Positions 1 to 7,847 of a stretch of DNA of 64,000 nt are shown here, in pieces. The stretch comes from an uncultured Bacilli bacterium (GTDB lineage: Bacteria > Bacillota_I > Bacilli_A > RF39 > UBA660). Position 1 is the stretch's first letter, and each line of letters begins with the position of its first letter. A program made the position numbers and the translations under genes. The stretch covers positions 1 through 64,000 of the forward strand of contig CANQRL010000005.1 of NCBI GenBank assembly GCA_947626275.1, read 5' to 3'. The notes under the pieces are model-generated. The model had not been told where the DNA came from. It searched no databases and saw nothing but the letters and a program-made list of their open reading frames with translations.

Positions 1-76
1 AATTGGTAGACGCACAGGACTTAAAATCCTGCGGGAGTCAAATCCCGTGCCGGTTCAAGTCCGGCCTTAGGCACCA
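1..76 (+). tRNA. tRNA-Leu (UAA), 5' end cut by window
   Basis: The anticodon arm has a CTTAAAA loop between 5-bp stems, giving anticodon TAA. A long variable arm, a T arm with GGTTCAAGTCC and an encoded CCA end at 76 fit a class II tRNA-Leu. Roughly the first dozen bases, including the 5' acceptor strand, lie outside the window. Confidence 0.93.
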
Positions 77-86
77 TTTGTAAAAT

Positions 87-110
87 AACTAGGGAAACCT
101 AGTTTTTTTC
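87..110 (+). terminator. Intrinsic terminator after tRNA-Leu
   Basis: A 7-bp stem AACTAGG/CCTAGTT with a GAAA tetraloop is followed directly by a T run. Confidence 0.85.
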
Positions 111-190
111 GTTTTTTAAAGGACTAGGTACATTGGTTGAAAAAAAGATGCTTTTATAATATAATGAATAATAGTCAATAGGGTGGTATT

Positions 191-1381
191 ATGAAGTTCG
201 ATTTTCGAAAAACGTTTGTTATATTAAGCATTTTTTTCTTGAGTGGGATGGTTTTGTTTTACGGGTACCGTCTTATTTATTTCTATCAAAAAGAAAACAC
301 TAACAAAGAGAGAGTTTATACTATGATAGAATATCTAACTCGGGAAGAATACTTACTAAAAAATAAACTTTTAAAGAAGGAAAATCGATATTATTTTGAT
401 AAAACCGCTTCTAATAACTATCTATATTTTAGTGGGATTCTTTATCGTATTTTGTATTTTGATGAGGAAAAGATATATGTAGTGGCAGATGATTGTGTGA
501 CCTATTTAAAATATGGAATTGCGGAAACGTATGATACATCAAGCATTCACGAGTGGTTGAACACCGTCTACCTACCTAATTTAAACCAACAGTATCTAGC
601 TACCAAAGAAGTCAACCTTTTGACCAAGGAAATGTTTTCCGAAATGGGCGCTAGTGAGAGCTTTTTAGTAGGGGAAGATTTTTGGCTTTTAGATGATAAT
701 CAAGGTTTGATTGTAACTCGGGAGGGAGAACTTTCGAAACCTACCAATTATGAAGTCTTTATCGGTATTAAACCAACAATCGTTCTCAATGGCAAGACAA
801 ACTATATTCGCGGTAGAGGAGTAAAGACAGACCCATATGTAATAGAAGATAAAGAGGCTAAGCAATTATCGGATGTATCAGTCGGAGAATATCTTACCTA
901 TCAAGATAAGACCTTTAGAGTAGTTGAAAAAAATGACGCTGGTGTTAGAGTCGTCGCAGTTCAGAAACTAGATCAAACTTATGCCTTTTCAGACTCTTCT
1001 AATCAATATGCGACGAGTGGATCTTCATTAGGAAATTACCTAAATCATGAGTATCTAGATACGCTAAAAAAAGAAGATTTGGTGGAAACGACTTGGAAAA
1101 CAGGCGAGTATCATTTTGATTATAAAGAAGTGTCAGAAGATACCGTATCCGCTTATGTAGGACTTTTAACAGTAGGTGACTATTTTATTACTGATAATGT
1201 AGATGGTTTCTTATTGACTAAGAGTGGAAATAACATTTATGCGATGAATGATGATAAATTTCTATATGAAGAGAAACCATCTTCCCCATTAAATGTTTAT
1301 CCATCCTTTACGTTGAAAGGTGACCTAGCCATTCAAAGAGGAATGGGATATCGTGATAATCCTTATGTAGTAGGTGAGTAG
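191..1381 (+). CDS. Membrane-anchored repeat protein of unknown function (DUF6273-like)
   Basis: 396 residues. An N-terminal hydrophobic segment (about residues 8-28) after a short basic stretch predicts a single-pass anchor with the rest outside. The outer part contains two diverged units, about residues 50-220 and 225-395. Each begins with a strand-rich 'YRILYF/FRVVEK' stretch and an 'EWLN/NYLN' helix, and each ends in a Gly-rich turn followed by (D/N)PYV. That organisation recalls DUF6273-type domains of gut Firmicute surface proteins, but the match is by eye. The ribosome-binding site is GGGTGG 7 bases before the ATG. The stop abuts the start of the next gene, so the two are probably co-transcribed and may act together at the cell surface. 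No catalytic motif is recognised. Confidence 0.8.
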   Translation: MKFDFRKTFVILSIFFLSGMVLFYGYRLIYFYQKENTNKERVYTMIEYLTREEYLLKNKLLKKENRYYFDKTASNNYLYFSGILYRILYFDEEKIYVVADDCVTYLKYGIAETYDTSSIHEWLNTVYLPNLNQQYLATKEVNLLTKEMFSEMGASESFLVGEDFWLLDDNQGLIVTREGELSKPTNYEVFIGIKPTIVLNGKTNYIRGRGVKTDPYVIEDKEAKQLSDVSVGEYLTYQDKTFRVVEKNDAGVRVVAVQKLDQTYAFSDSSNQYATSGSSLGNYLNHEYLDTLKKEDLVETTWKTGEYHFDYKEVSEDTVSAYVGLLTVGDYFITDNVDGFLLTKSGNNIYAMNDDKFLYEEKPSSPLNVYPSFTLKGDLAIQRGMGYRDNPYVVGE

Positions 1382-2515
1382 ATGGAAGAAAAAAAAGAAC
1401 CAACAAAAAATAGTATGGAAGAGAAATCTGAAGTAGTTGAAGAGAAAGCGGAAGAAAAGAAATCTTCTAAGATGAAGAAAAAAAGAAAGACAAAAAAGAG
1501 AACCAGGCTTCGTCTTTGGGTTATCCTTTTCTTCTTAGTATTAGATCTTGGAGCATCCTTTTGTTTAGTACTAGCTTATGGACCCAATAAAAACTTTCGA
1601 GATTGGCTAGTAACAACAGCGATGTCAACTATGAATCATAAATATCTAGCTCGCATGATTTATAATGAAGAAACGATTAATCAAGTGTTGAAAGAAAATA
1701 CGGTTATCGAAATTAACGAAGAAACAGATACCGATGCGATTGTCATTGGTAGTTACGAAACGGATCATTACGAGTCCGAATACGAAGAACAAATTCTCAA
1801 AAAGGATGAAGGAAATGACGTCTATAAAATTGTGACGTTTAAAGAAAATGGAAGTACCTATTATATTACGGTTATCTATGATCCTTCGAGAATTCATTTA
1901 GCGATAGCGTCCCGTCCTGGCGTGATTGGTGATAGAGTTAAAAAGTTAGCGACGGATAACGATGCGAAGATTGCCATTAACGCGAGTGGTTTTGAAGATG
2001 CCGGCGGTGGAGGAAATGGCGCCAATGCAGCTGGTGTAGTGATTCACGATGGCAAAATCGTTTGGCAGGCTCCCGCTAGTAAGTGGGGAAATGGATTAAT
2101 CGGTTTTAATCAAGAACATAAACTGGTTCTAACAAAAGAAAGTGCTAGTAAAGCCATTCAAAATGGTATGGTCGACGCGGTAACTTTCGGACCTTTTCTC
2201 ATCGTCAATGGAAAAAGTGCAGAAATTAAGGGATACGGTGGAGGCGTTCATCCTAGAACCATTATCGCTCAGCGAAAAGATGGAATTGTTCTCTTTGTCG
2301 TTATTGATGGAAATGGAAACAAAACGGGCTATCGCGGTGGGGTATCTTTAAAAGAGGCGATTGAAGTTCTTGAAAGATACAAAGTTTATAATGCCGCTAA
2401 CCTAGATGGTGGAGCCTCTTCTATTTTGGTAGAAAATGGAGAAATCGTGAACCATCCCGTTGGTTATTCCGAAACAGGAGAGAGATGGCATCCTAATGCT
2501 TGGATTGTACAATAG
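1382..2515 (+). CDS. Phosphodiester glycosidase family (NAGPA) membrane protein
   Basis: 377 residues. A very charged Lys/Glu-rich cytoplasmic N-terminus (1-42) precedes one transmembrane segment (about 44-66) and an extracellular catalytic domain. The C-terminal half carries the family's signatures: NASGF, 'GVVIHDGKI', 'FGPFLIVNG', 'HPRTIIAQ' and 'LDGGASS'. Family members cleave GlcNAc-phosphodiester or related sugar-phosphate links and occur with exopolysaccharide or teichoic-acid metabolism. The exact substrate cannot be read here. The ATG directly follows the TAG of the upstream gene with no gap, which implies translational coupling. A strong terminator follows. This is probably a surface-glycan processing unit together with its upstream neighbour. 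Confidence 0.88.
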   Translation: MEEKKEPTKNSMEEKSEVVEEKAEEKKSSKMKKKRKTKKRTRLRLWVILFFLVLDLGASFCLVLAYGPNKNFRDWLVTTAMSTMNHKYLARMIYNEETINQVLKENTVIEINEETDTDAIVIGSYETDHYESEYEEQILKKDEGNDVYKIVTFKENGSTYYITVIYDPSRIHLAIASRPGVIGDRVKKLATDNDAKIAINASGFEDAGGGGNGANAAGVVIHDGKIVWQAPASKWGNGLIGFNQEHKLVLTKESASKAIQNGMVDAVTFGPFLIVNGKSAEIKGYGGGVHPRTIIAQRKDGIVLFVVIDGNGNKTGYRGGVSLKEAIEVLERYKVYNAANLDGGASSILVENGEIVNHPVGYSETGERWHPNAWIVQ

Positions 2516-2545
2516 AGCAAACGAATAAAATCGTTTGCTTTTTTT
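2516..2545 (+). terminator. Intrinsic terminator
   Basis: A 9-bp stem AGCAAACGA/TCGTTTGCT closes directly into a T run, immediately after the glycosidase stop codon. Confidence 0.9.
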
Positions 2546-2592
2546 CTTGAATTCCTGTATAGTAGGAAAAGTCTTTTATGGGAGGAACAAGA

Positions 2593-3618
2593 ATGGAAAC
2601 AGAGGCATCATTAACAAGAATTTTTCTAACGCAAGTGTGTGGGATTGATGGATTAAGTGCTGTTCAAAAGGGCAAAGGAATGATTTTAATTCCACCTAAA
2701 GCTAAATATTTTTACATGCCTAAAATTCAAATTCAAGATAGAGATTGCTTGGAGGTTGCTTTAAGAGAGTATCTTCTTGCGGTTTCTAATACGCCTATTC
2801 GCTTTACCAAGATGGATGCGAAACATGATGTTTCCTATTATCTAGGCATTTTAACGAAAAACCTCACGAATGCCGATTATGAACATTTTGAAAGATATGT
2901 AGAGATATTTACCCAGTTTATTTTAGATGATACTTTCCAAGAGTATGATGAGAAAACATTAATAGGGGTAATGGATGGAGAATATTCCCTATTCGTTCGT
3001 AGGTATTCTGAATTCTACGGTTCTGAAACTCCGTACGCTTTCAAAATGTGGAAGAAAGATAATCACATGGAATATGAATTACCTCTCATTCGATACGGTA
3101 TTTATCAAAATAAAAGGGGAGAAAAAATTGCTCGCATTTTTATGGTACAAAGGAAGAAATTATATCGAGACAACGCCTTTGTAAGAAGAATGAATAAATC
3201 CTTTAGTCCAATTAATTCAGGTGTCAAAGAATATCGAGATATTACTCCGAGTATGGTTGCTTGTATGACGATATTTATTGGAATGCTTCACCAAGAAGGA
3301 ATTAGAAGGATAGAAGTTGCTGATTTTATACCACGAAGATATATGCATTTTAAGGGAGTGACAACAGAACAACAGCGGGATAATATCCAATTCCATGCAA
3401 CCGATAAATACTTAAGACTTTTCCTTCGCCTAAATAACCATTTAGAAGGATTGGATATTCTTGCTTATCCCAATGATATCAATTCTTTTATGCATATTCG
3501 TATGCAAGATAAAATCACCAGTAGAAGTAAAGGATTAAATCCTTATTTAGAGTTAGGACTTCATAGCAAGGAACTCGCCTGTGAGAAAAAATTGGTAAAA
3601 TCCTACAATTCTAACTAG
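2593..3618 (+). CDS. Hypothetical protein, 341 aa
   Basis: No family is recognised. The start is placed at the ATG at 2593 because GGAGGAA lies 5-6 bases before it. An in-frame ATG at 2578 lies upstream of that ribosome-binding site and is unlikely to be used. The protein is soluble, rich in Arg, Tyr and Phe, with no signal peptide or membrane segment. The 'KAKYFYMPKIQ' and 'RIEVADFIPRRY' stretches suggest an alpha/beta fold. The gene stands alone between two terminators, so context gives no role. Confidence 0.75.
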   Translation: METEASLTRIFLTQVCGIDGLSAVQKGKGMILIPPKAKYFYMPKIQIQDRDCLEVALREYLLAVSNTPIRFTKMDAKHDVSYYLGILTKNLTNADYEHFERYVEIFTQFILDDTFQEYDEKTLIGVMDGEYSLFVRRYSEFYGSETPYAFKMWKKDNHMEYELPLIRYGIYQNKRGEKIARIFMVQRKKLYRDNAFVRRMNKSFSPINSGVKEYRDITPSMVACMTIFIGMLHQEGIRRIEVADFIPRRYMHFKGVTTEQQRDNIQFHATDKYLRLFLRLNNHLEGLDILAYPNDINSFMHIRMQDKITSRSKGLNPYLELGLHSKELACEKKLVKSYNSN

Positions 3619-3621
3619 TAT

Positions 3622-3653
3622 ACACTCATAAAGAATTCTATGAGTGTTTTTTT
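3622..3653 (+). terminator. Intrinsic terminator
   Basis: Stem ACACTCATA/TATGAGTGT followed by seven T's, just after the stop at 3618. Confidence 0.88.
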
Positions 3654-3706
3654 AGGTTGTATTTTAGAACATTTTTGATAAAATGGTATTAGAAAGAAGG
3701 ATATGA

Positions 3707-4099
3707 ATGAAAGAAACTTATGAATTTTTAAAAGAATGTGGTATGTATTTTTTAGCCACTACAGATGGTGAACAACCTAGAGTTCGACCATTTGGAACGA
3801 TTGATTTGTTTGAGGATAAGCTTTATATTCAAACTGGCAAGTCAAAAAATGTTTCTAAGCAAATGCAACGAAATCCTAAAATTGAAATTTGTGCTTTTAA
3901 GTATGGTGAGTGGTTGCGAGTAGAAGCAGAAGTAGTAAGAGATGATCGCGTAGAAGCTAAGCGCCATATGCTCGATAATTATCCAGAACTACAAGAAATG
4001 TATTCTGCAGAGGATGACAATACAGAGGTACTCTACTTGAAAAATGTAAAAGCTACGATTTCTTCTTTTGAACATGAGCCACAAACCTATGAATTCTAA
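3707..4099 (+). CDS. Pyridoxamine 5'-phosphate oxidase-like flavin-binding protein
   Basis: 130 residues, the usual size for short PNPOx-like split-barrel proteins. The N-terminal part matches the family pattern: 'FLATTDGEQPRVRPFG', then 'LYIQTGKSKNVSKQM' and 'PKIEICAF'. These are the FMN-phosphate and isoalloxazine contacts of the barrel. Such stand-alone proteins bind FMN or F420-like cofactors, and their substrates are mostly unknown. It lacks the C-terminal segment needed for real PdxH activity, so vitamin B6 synthesis should not be inferred. It overlaps the start of the downstream acetyltransferase gene by about 11 bp, suggesting a two-gene unit. Confidence 0.85.
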   Translation: MKETYEFLKECGMYFLATTDGEQPRVRPFGTIDLFEDKLYIQTGKSKNVSKQMQRNPKIEICAFKYGEWLRVEAEVVRDDRVEAKRHMLDNYPELQEMYSAEDDNTEVLYLKNVKATISSFEHEPQTYEF

Positions 4100-4529
4100 A
4101 AACTGTAAGTATGAATTAATAAACGCTAAAAAGGAACATATTCCAAAAATCAAACAATATAAATTGTCTACTATCTTCGAATATGCAGTTGACATTTCAG
4201 AAGAGGAAAAACCACAAATTTATAACTATGTAGATAATAGTATTCCTAAATGGCAGAGCAAATACCAAATGATTGTTGTAAACAATTTGGTTGTCGGAAA
4301 TGTCTTAGTCACGCCCTATGAAGATGGTAGTTTGTTAGACGAGATTTACATAGAAGAAGGATATCGCAATCAGGGAATTGGAAGTTCCATATTAGAGAAT
4401 ATAGTGAATCAGTATAGCCCACTTTATTTATGGGTTTATAAAGAAAATAAAAAGGCAATTCGTCTCTATGAAAGATTTGGTTTTAAAATTTGGAAGGAAA
4501 CCGAAACGAGATTTTTAATGAAGAGATAA
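4089..4529 (+). CDS. GNAT-family N-acetyltransferase
   Basis: About 146 residues. The acetyl-CoA binding motif A is clear in 'IEEGYRNQGIGSSILE' (Q/R-x-x-G-x-G), followed by 'LYLWVYKENKKAIRLYERFGF', the usual motif B with the N-x-x-A-x-x-x-Y-x-x-x-G-F ending. The acceptor is unknown. The start is uncertain: ATG at 4089, ATG at 4074 and TTG at 4068 are all in frame, and none has a convincing Shine-Dalgarno sequence. Reinitiation from the overlapping upstream stop at 4097-4099 would favour 4089. No obvious terminator follows before the tRNA cluster. Confidence 0.85.
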   Translation: MNSKNCKYELINAKKEHIPKIKQYKLSTIFEYAVDISEEEKPQIYNYVDNSIPKWQSKYQMIVVNNLVVGNVLVTPYEDGSLLDEIYIEEGYRNQGIGSSILENIVNQYSPLYLWVYKENKKAIRLYERFGFKIWKETETRFLMKR

Positions 4530-4672
4530 ATGTGAACGTGAATGATTAAGCGGTCAAAATGGTGAAAAGAATGGATTATTCAAAAAATGGAATGTTAAGT
4601 TCCGTTTTTTATTGAAAAATTTATTGACTTTCATAAAATAATTGTGATATAATCAACTCGTATCTAAAAAAC

Positions 4673-4763
4673 GGAGAAATACCCAAGTCTGGTTGAAGGG
4701 ACCGGTCTTGAAAACCGGGAGGTCGGCGACGGCGCGGGGGTTCGAATCCCTCTTTCTCCGCCA
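4673..4763 (+). tRNA. tRNA-Ser (UGA)
   Basis: 91 nt, class II with a long variable arm. Acceptor stem GGAGAAA/TTTCTCC, anticodon loop CTTGAAA giving TGA, encoded CCA. First of four closely spaced tRNA genes on this strand. Confidence 0.96.
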
Positions 4764-4780
4764 TTTAGGTTGTTTTATAT

Positions 4781-4857
<77 letters not shown>

Positions 4858-4859
4858 AT

Positions 4860-4935
4860 GGTTCCGTGGTGTAGCGGTTATCACGTCTGCCTGTCACGCA
4901 GAAGATCGCGAGTTCAATTCTCGTCGGAACCGCCA
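4860..4935 (+). tRNA. tRNA-Asp (GUC)
   Basis: 76 nt with acceptor GGTTCCG/CGGAACC, anticodon loop CTGTCAC giving GTC, and encoded CCA. Confidence 0.96.
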
Positions 4936-4940
4936 TTCTT

Positions 4941-5016
<76 letters not shown>

Positions 5017-5049
5017 GTTTGATAGTAGACCCGGTAAGTCTGGGAAAAA

Positions 5050-5080
5050 TAGAAAACGGCTTGTAAAAAGGTCGTTTTTA
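5050..5080 (+). terminator. Weak terminator after tRNA cluster, overlapping an RNA promoter
   Basis: An imperfect stem AAACGGC...GTCGTTT is followed by a short T run. The -35 box of the downstream RNA gene (5061-5066) sits inside this hairpin. The same arrangement recurs next to tRNA-Ala at 57587-57611. Confidence 0.55.
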
Positions 5081-5207
5081 TGTTATGATGTATCTGTCAA
5101 GGAAGCTTGCATAAAATAAAAAAGGGAAGACTTAACTTTGCCAAGTTGAGTACTTACCTAAATTGGGTGAGCACTTAATCTATGCTAGATTGAGTGCTAT
5201 TTTTTTA
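5061..5207 (+). ncRNA. Structured small RNA gene, copy 1 (promoter plus ~112-nt RNA)
   Basis: Promoter TTGTAA (5061-5066), 17 bp, TATGAT (5084-5089) predicts a start at G5096. The RNA begins with a small CAAG/CTTG hairpin, then an A-rich stretch. Hairpin 1 follows (5124-5158, stem ACTTAACTT/AAGTTGAGT extended by GGGAAG/CTTACC with one mismatch). Next come a linker containing TTGG and a 13-bp terminator hairpin (5170-5198) with a T run. A homologous gene lies at 57456-57604 with the same 5' 28 bases (one difference) and the same element spacing but different stem sequences that still pair. On the other strand hairpin 1 plus its U run works as the terminator of the convergent peptide gene at 5197-5286. 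It is probably an antitoxin-type or regulatory RNA. No named family is recognised. Confidence 0.72.
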
Positions 5208-5286
5208 TACATAGAATCATTACGGAGACTATTAATAAAATGATAATTAGTATTAGAAATGAGATTAATAAATCTTTTTTCTTCAT
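5197..5286 (-). CDS. 29-aa hydrophobic peptide, candidate type I toxin
   Basis: A 29-residue peptide with four N-terminal charged residues after Met (KKKD), a continuous Leu/Ile/Val core of about 20 residues and a C-terminal KK. This is a single membrane helix of the kind made by type I toxins such as Fst, TxpA or Ibs, with no sequence match claimed. The start is supported by AAAGGAGG 9 bases upstream and by its own promoter: TTGTAT (5376-5381), 17 bp, TATAAT (5353-5358), with start near 5346. Its stop codon lies in the terminator hairpin of the convergent RNA gene, so the two transcripts overlap by up to about 90 nt. The mRNA leader repeats motifs of that RNA (GGGAA, CTTAA, TTGAGTGCTT). Toxicity is an inference. 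Confidence 0.6.
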   Translation of the reverse strand: MKKKDLLISFLILIIILLIVSVMILCIKK

Positions 5287-5352
5287 AATATCAAGCCTCC
5301 TTTCTAAAAAAGAAAGTTGGCAAGCACTCAACAATTAAGTTTCCCTATAAGA

Positions 5353-5381
5353 ATTATAGCAAACATTTGTTCTTAATACAA
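5353..5381 (-). promoter_or_regulatory. Promoter of the 29-aa hydrophobic peptide gene
   Basis: -35 TTGTAT (complement of 5376-5381), 17-bp spacer, -10 TATAAT (complement of 5353-5358). The predicted start is near 5346, giving a leader of about 60 nt with an AAAGGAGG ribosome-binding site. Confidence 0.7.
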
Positions 5382-5565
5382 TCTATTTTTATAAAAATTA
5401 TGACCAATTAAAAGAGAAAAAGCACTTGCTGCCGGCTATTGCTCGCACCTCGTTCTTTTTTTTGCCTATAAGGAGAGAATTTTTTCAAGAGGAGAGCAAA
5501 AATTCCCCTCTTTCGCATAGACTAAAATAGCGCTTTAAAGAATTTTTAAAAATTATTAAGAATAG
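5382..5565. other. Intergenic stretch without recognisable gene
   Basis: Between the peptide-gene promoter and the marR promoter. It holds T-rich and short GAGAG-rich tracts and no ORF with a ribosome-binding site. A TTAAAAATTATTAAG direct-repeat-like motif at about 5545-5560 resembles sites near the two-component system (see findings). Confidence 0.4.
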
Positions 5566-5593
5566 TTGACTTTCTATTTCAAGATAGTATAAT
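5566..5593 (+). promoter_or_regulatory. Promoter of marR-ABC exporter operon
   Basis: -35 TTGACT (5566-5571), 16-bp spacer, -10 TATAAT (5588-5593), 50 bp before the MarR start codon. Confidence 0.8.
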
Positions 5594-5605
5594 GGAAAAT
5601 GCTTG

Positions 5606-5625
5606 ATAGTTTCCATAGAAACTAT
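5606..5625. promoter_or_regulatory. Perfect inverted repeat, candidate MarR operator
   Basis: ATAGTTTC-CATA-GAAACTAT, with 8-bp arms and a 4-bp spacer, lies right at the expected transcription start. Its placement between the promoter and the marR start is typical of an autorepressor site. Confidence 0.7.
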
Positions 5626-5643
5626 TTATAAGAAGGTGAAGAT

Positions 5644-6081
5644 ATGGATATCAATGGTCTAAATGGTCTTCTTTATCTAGTCCATAAAGGGCGGGAAAAT
5701 TATGATCAGGCATTAAAAAAATGTGCGGCCGAAACTGGTCTTAGTAAACAAGAGGTAGAAGTTCTTTTTGTTTTTTATAATTCCAATAATTGTAAAAGAG
5801 CTTGTGATATTGTGTCTTGCCGTGGGTTATCAAAAGCTTACGTTTCAAAAGCTTTGGCGAATTTAACGAAAAAGGGGCTTGTGACCATGGAAATTGAAGA
5901 GGATAGGCGATATCAAAAAATTCTTCTGACAGATTCCGCTGATCAGATTGTCTTACAGATTCGTCAAGCCATTGAAGAATCTATTCAGTCTCTAACGGCA
6001 GGTATTTCTAAAGAGGATCTACAAATCTTTATGAAAGTCATTCAAAAAATGACGTTCAATGTGCAAGAGAAGGGAAGGTAA
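5644..6081 (+). CDS. MarR-family transcriptional regulator
   Basis: 145 residues, standard for the family. A winged helix-turn-helix occupies roughly residues 35-105, with 'SRGLSKAYVSKALANLTKKGLV' as the HTH and recognition helix and 'EEDRRYQKILLTD' as the wing. N- and C-terminal helices would form the dimer interface. It starts 2 bp upstream of the ABC exporter gene and its promoter carries a perfect palindrome. It therefore probably represses this operon and is relieved by an exported compound or drug, as MarR proteins next to BmrCD/LmrCD-type exporters do. Confidence 0.92.
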   Translation: MDINGLNGLLYLVHKGRENYDQALKKCAAETGLSKQEVEVLFVFYNSNNCKRACDIVSCRGLSKAYVSKALANLTKKGLVTMEIEEDRRYQKILLTDSADQIVLQIRQAIEESIQSLTAGISKEDLQIFMKVIQKMTFNVQEKGR

Positions 6082-6083
6082 AT

Positions 6084-7847
6084 ATGTTTAGACTTTTTAA
6101 AAAATTAGGGAAAAAAGATGTCTTTTATGCCCTTATATGTGTTTTGTTAATTGTGTTTCAAGTGTGGTTAGACTTAAAACTTCCAGACTACATGAGTACC
6201 ATTACAGCTCTCGTCCAAACATCAGGAAGCAAAATGGGAGATATTTTAACGCAAGGTGGGTACATGATGCTTTGTGCGTTAGGAAGTTTATTATCCGCAA
6301 TCGTGGTTGGATATTTTGCTTCCTATATCAGTGCCTCTTTTTCTAGAAAACTTCGCAAGGAAGTCTTTGAAAAAGTGGAATGTTTTGGTATGGAAGAAAT
6401 CAAAAAATTTTCTACTAGTAGTTTAATCACAAGAACTACGAACGATGTTACCCAAGTCGAAATGTTAATTGGTATGGGTCTACAAATGCTTATTAAAGCG
6501 CCTATTATGGCAGTATGGGCTGTTACCAAGATTATCAATAAAAGCATCGAGTGGAGTGCTCTTACCGGAGTAGGAGTCGTTATTCTCCTTGTGACCGTTT
6601 TTGGACTTATGCTAATTGTATTGCCAAGATTTAAAATTGTTCAAAAATTGATTGACCGTATTAATGGAGTAACTCGTGAAAACTTAACCGGTATTCGCGT
6701 TATTCATGCTTTCAATGCGGAAGAATATCAGAAGAATCGTTTTGAAAAAGTAAACAATACTTTAACAAATACGCAATTATTTAACCAAAGATGCTTTGCT
6801 ATCTTAAATCCTATTATGAATCTAGTAATGCACTTTTTAACACTCGGTATTTATTTTATTGGAGCTTACTTAATTTCAGAAGCTCATATGCTAGATAAGA
6901 TTACTTTATTTGGAAATATGGTTGTTTTTTCTAGTTATGGAATGCAGGTTATTATGTCTTTCTTGATGCTTGCGATGATCTTTATGATGTGGCCAAGAGC
7001 GCAAGTATCAGCAGCGAGAATTAATGAAGTTTTAGATCAGCAATCCACTATTCAAGACGGAACCAAAAAAGAAGGACTAAAAGGCATGAAAGGGGTAGTA
7101 GAATTTAAAAATGTATCTTTTAAATACCCAGATGCTGATGAATATTTACTAAAGAACATTTCATTCACGGTAAATAAAGGAGAAACTATTGCTTTTATAG
7201 GATCTACCGGTAGTGGAAAATCAACCCTTATCAATCTTGTTCCTCGTTTTTATGATGTTACCGATGGCGAAATCTTAATAGATGGTGTGAATGTCAAAGA
7301 CTATACGTTAGAGACTCTTCATAATAAGATTGGTTATGTTCCTCAAAAAGCATTCATGTTTACCGGTAGTGTGCGAGAAAATGTTGCTTATGGGGAAAAT
7401 GGTCAAGGAGAAATTACGGATAAGAAAATTGAAGAAGCTATAGAAATTGCCCAAGCAACAGATTTTGTCACAAAGATGGAAAATGGTTATGATGGACATA
7501 TAGCACGTGGAGGCACAAACGTATCTGGAGGTCAAAAACAGCGTCTTGCGATTGCTAGAGCGATAGCTAGAAACCCTGAAATTTATATTTTTGATGATTC
7601 TTTTAGTGCCTTAGACTATAAGACAGACGCCACTTTAAGAAAAGCGTTAAAAAATTATACACAAGATGCTACTAGTATGATTGTTGCACAAAGAATTGGA
7701 ACTATCATGAAAGCAGATAAAATTATAGTATTGGATAAGGGAGAATGCGTCGGTATAGGAACCCATAAGGAGCTTTTAAAGAATTGCCCTGTTTACCAGG
7801 AAATAGCCTTATCCCAATTGTCAAAGGAGGAATTAGAAAATGCCTAG
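6084..7847 (+). CDS. ABC exporter half-transporter, subunit 1 (TMD-NBD)
   Basis: 587 residues. A six-helix exporter domain covers about residues 1-320 and an ATPase domain about 335-585. Visible motifs are Walker A 'GSTGSGKST', Q-loop 'GYVPQKAF', signature 'VSGGQKQRL' and Walker B 'IYIFDDSFSALD'. The residue after the Walker B Asp is Asp instead of the catalytic Glu. The switch position reads 'MIVAQRIGT', with Gln instead of His. Such a degenerate site is typical of one partner in a heterodimeric multidrug exporter, with hydrolysis at the other composite site. It overlaps the next gene by 8 bp. Substrate unknown, possibly drugs or peptides. Confidence 0.92.
   Translation: MFRLFKKLGKKDVFYALICVLLIVFQVWLDLKLPDYMSTITALVQTSGSKMGDILTQGGYMMLCALGSLLSAIVVGYFASYISASFSRKLRKEVFEKVECFGMEEIKKFSTSSLITRTTNDVTQVEMLIGMGLQMLIKAPIMAVWAVTKIINKSIEWSALTGVGVVILLVTVFGLMLIVLPRFKIVQKLIDRINGVTRENLTGIRVIHAFNAEEYQKNRFEKVNNTLTNTQLFNQRCFAILNPIMNLVMHFLTLGIYFIGAYLISEAHMLDKITLFGNMVVFSSYGMQVIMSFLMLAMIFMMWPRAQVSAARINEVLDQQSTIQDGTKKEGLKGMKGVVEFKNVSFKYPDADEYLLKNISFTVNKGETIAFIGSTGSGKSTLINLVPRFYDVTDGEILIDGVNVKDYTLETLHNKIGYVPQKAFMFTGSVRENVAYGENGQGEITDKKIEEAIEIAQATDFVTKMENGYDGHIARGGTNVSGGQKQRLAIARAIARNPEIYIFDDSFSALDYKTDATLRKALKNYTQDATSMIVAQRIGTIMKADKIIVLDKGECVGIGTHKELLKNCPVYQEIALSQLSKEELENA

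Noticed and set aside
2578-2592. Upstream ATG of the 341-aa protein
   Set aside because: The GGAGGAA site lies downstream of it, so the ATG at 2593 is used.
4068-4088. TTG or ATG starts of the GNAT gene within the PNPOx-like gene
   Set aside because: No RBS at these positions. The start at 4089 next to the overlapping stop was preferred, though uncertain.
5401-5540. Possible second peptide gene or RNA upstream of marR
   Set aside because: No RBS-supported start or hairpin with a T run was found in this T-rich stretch.
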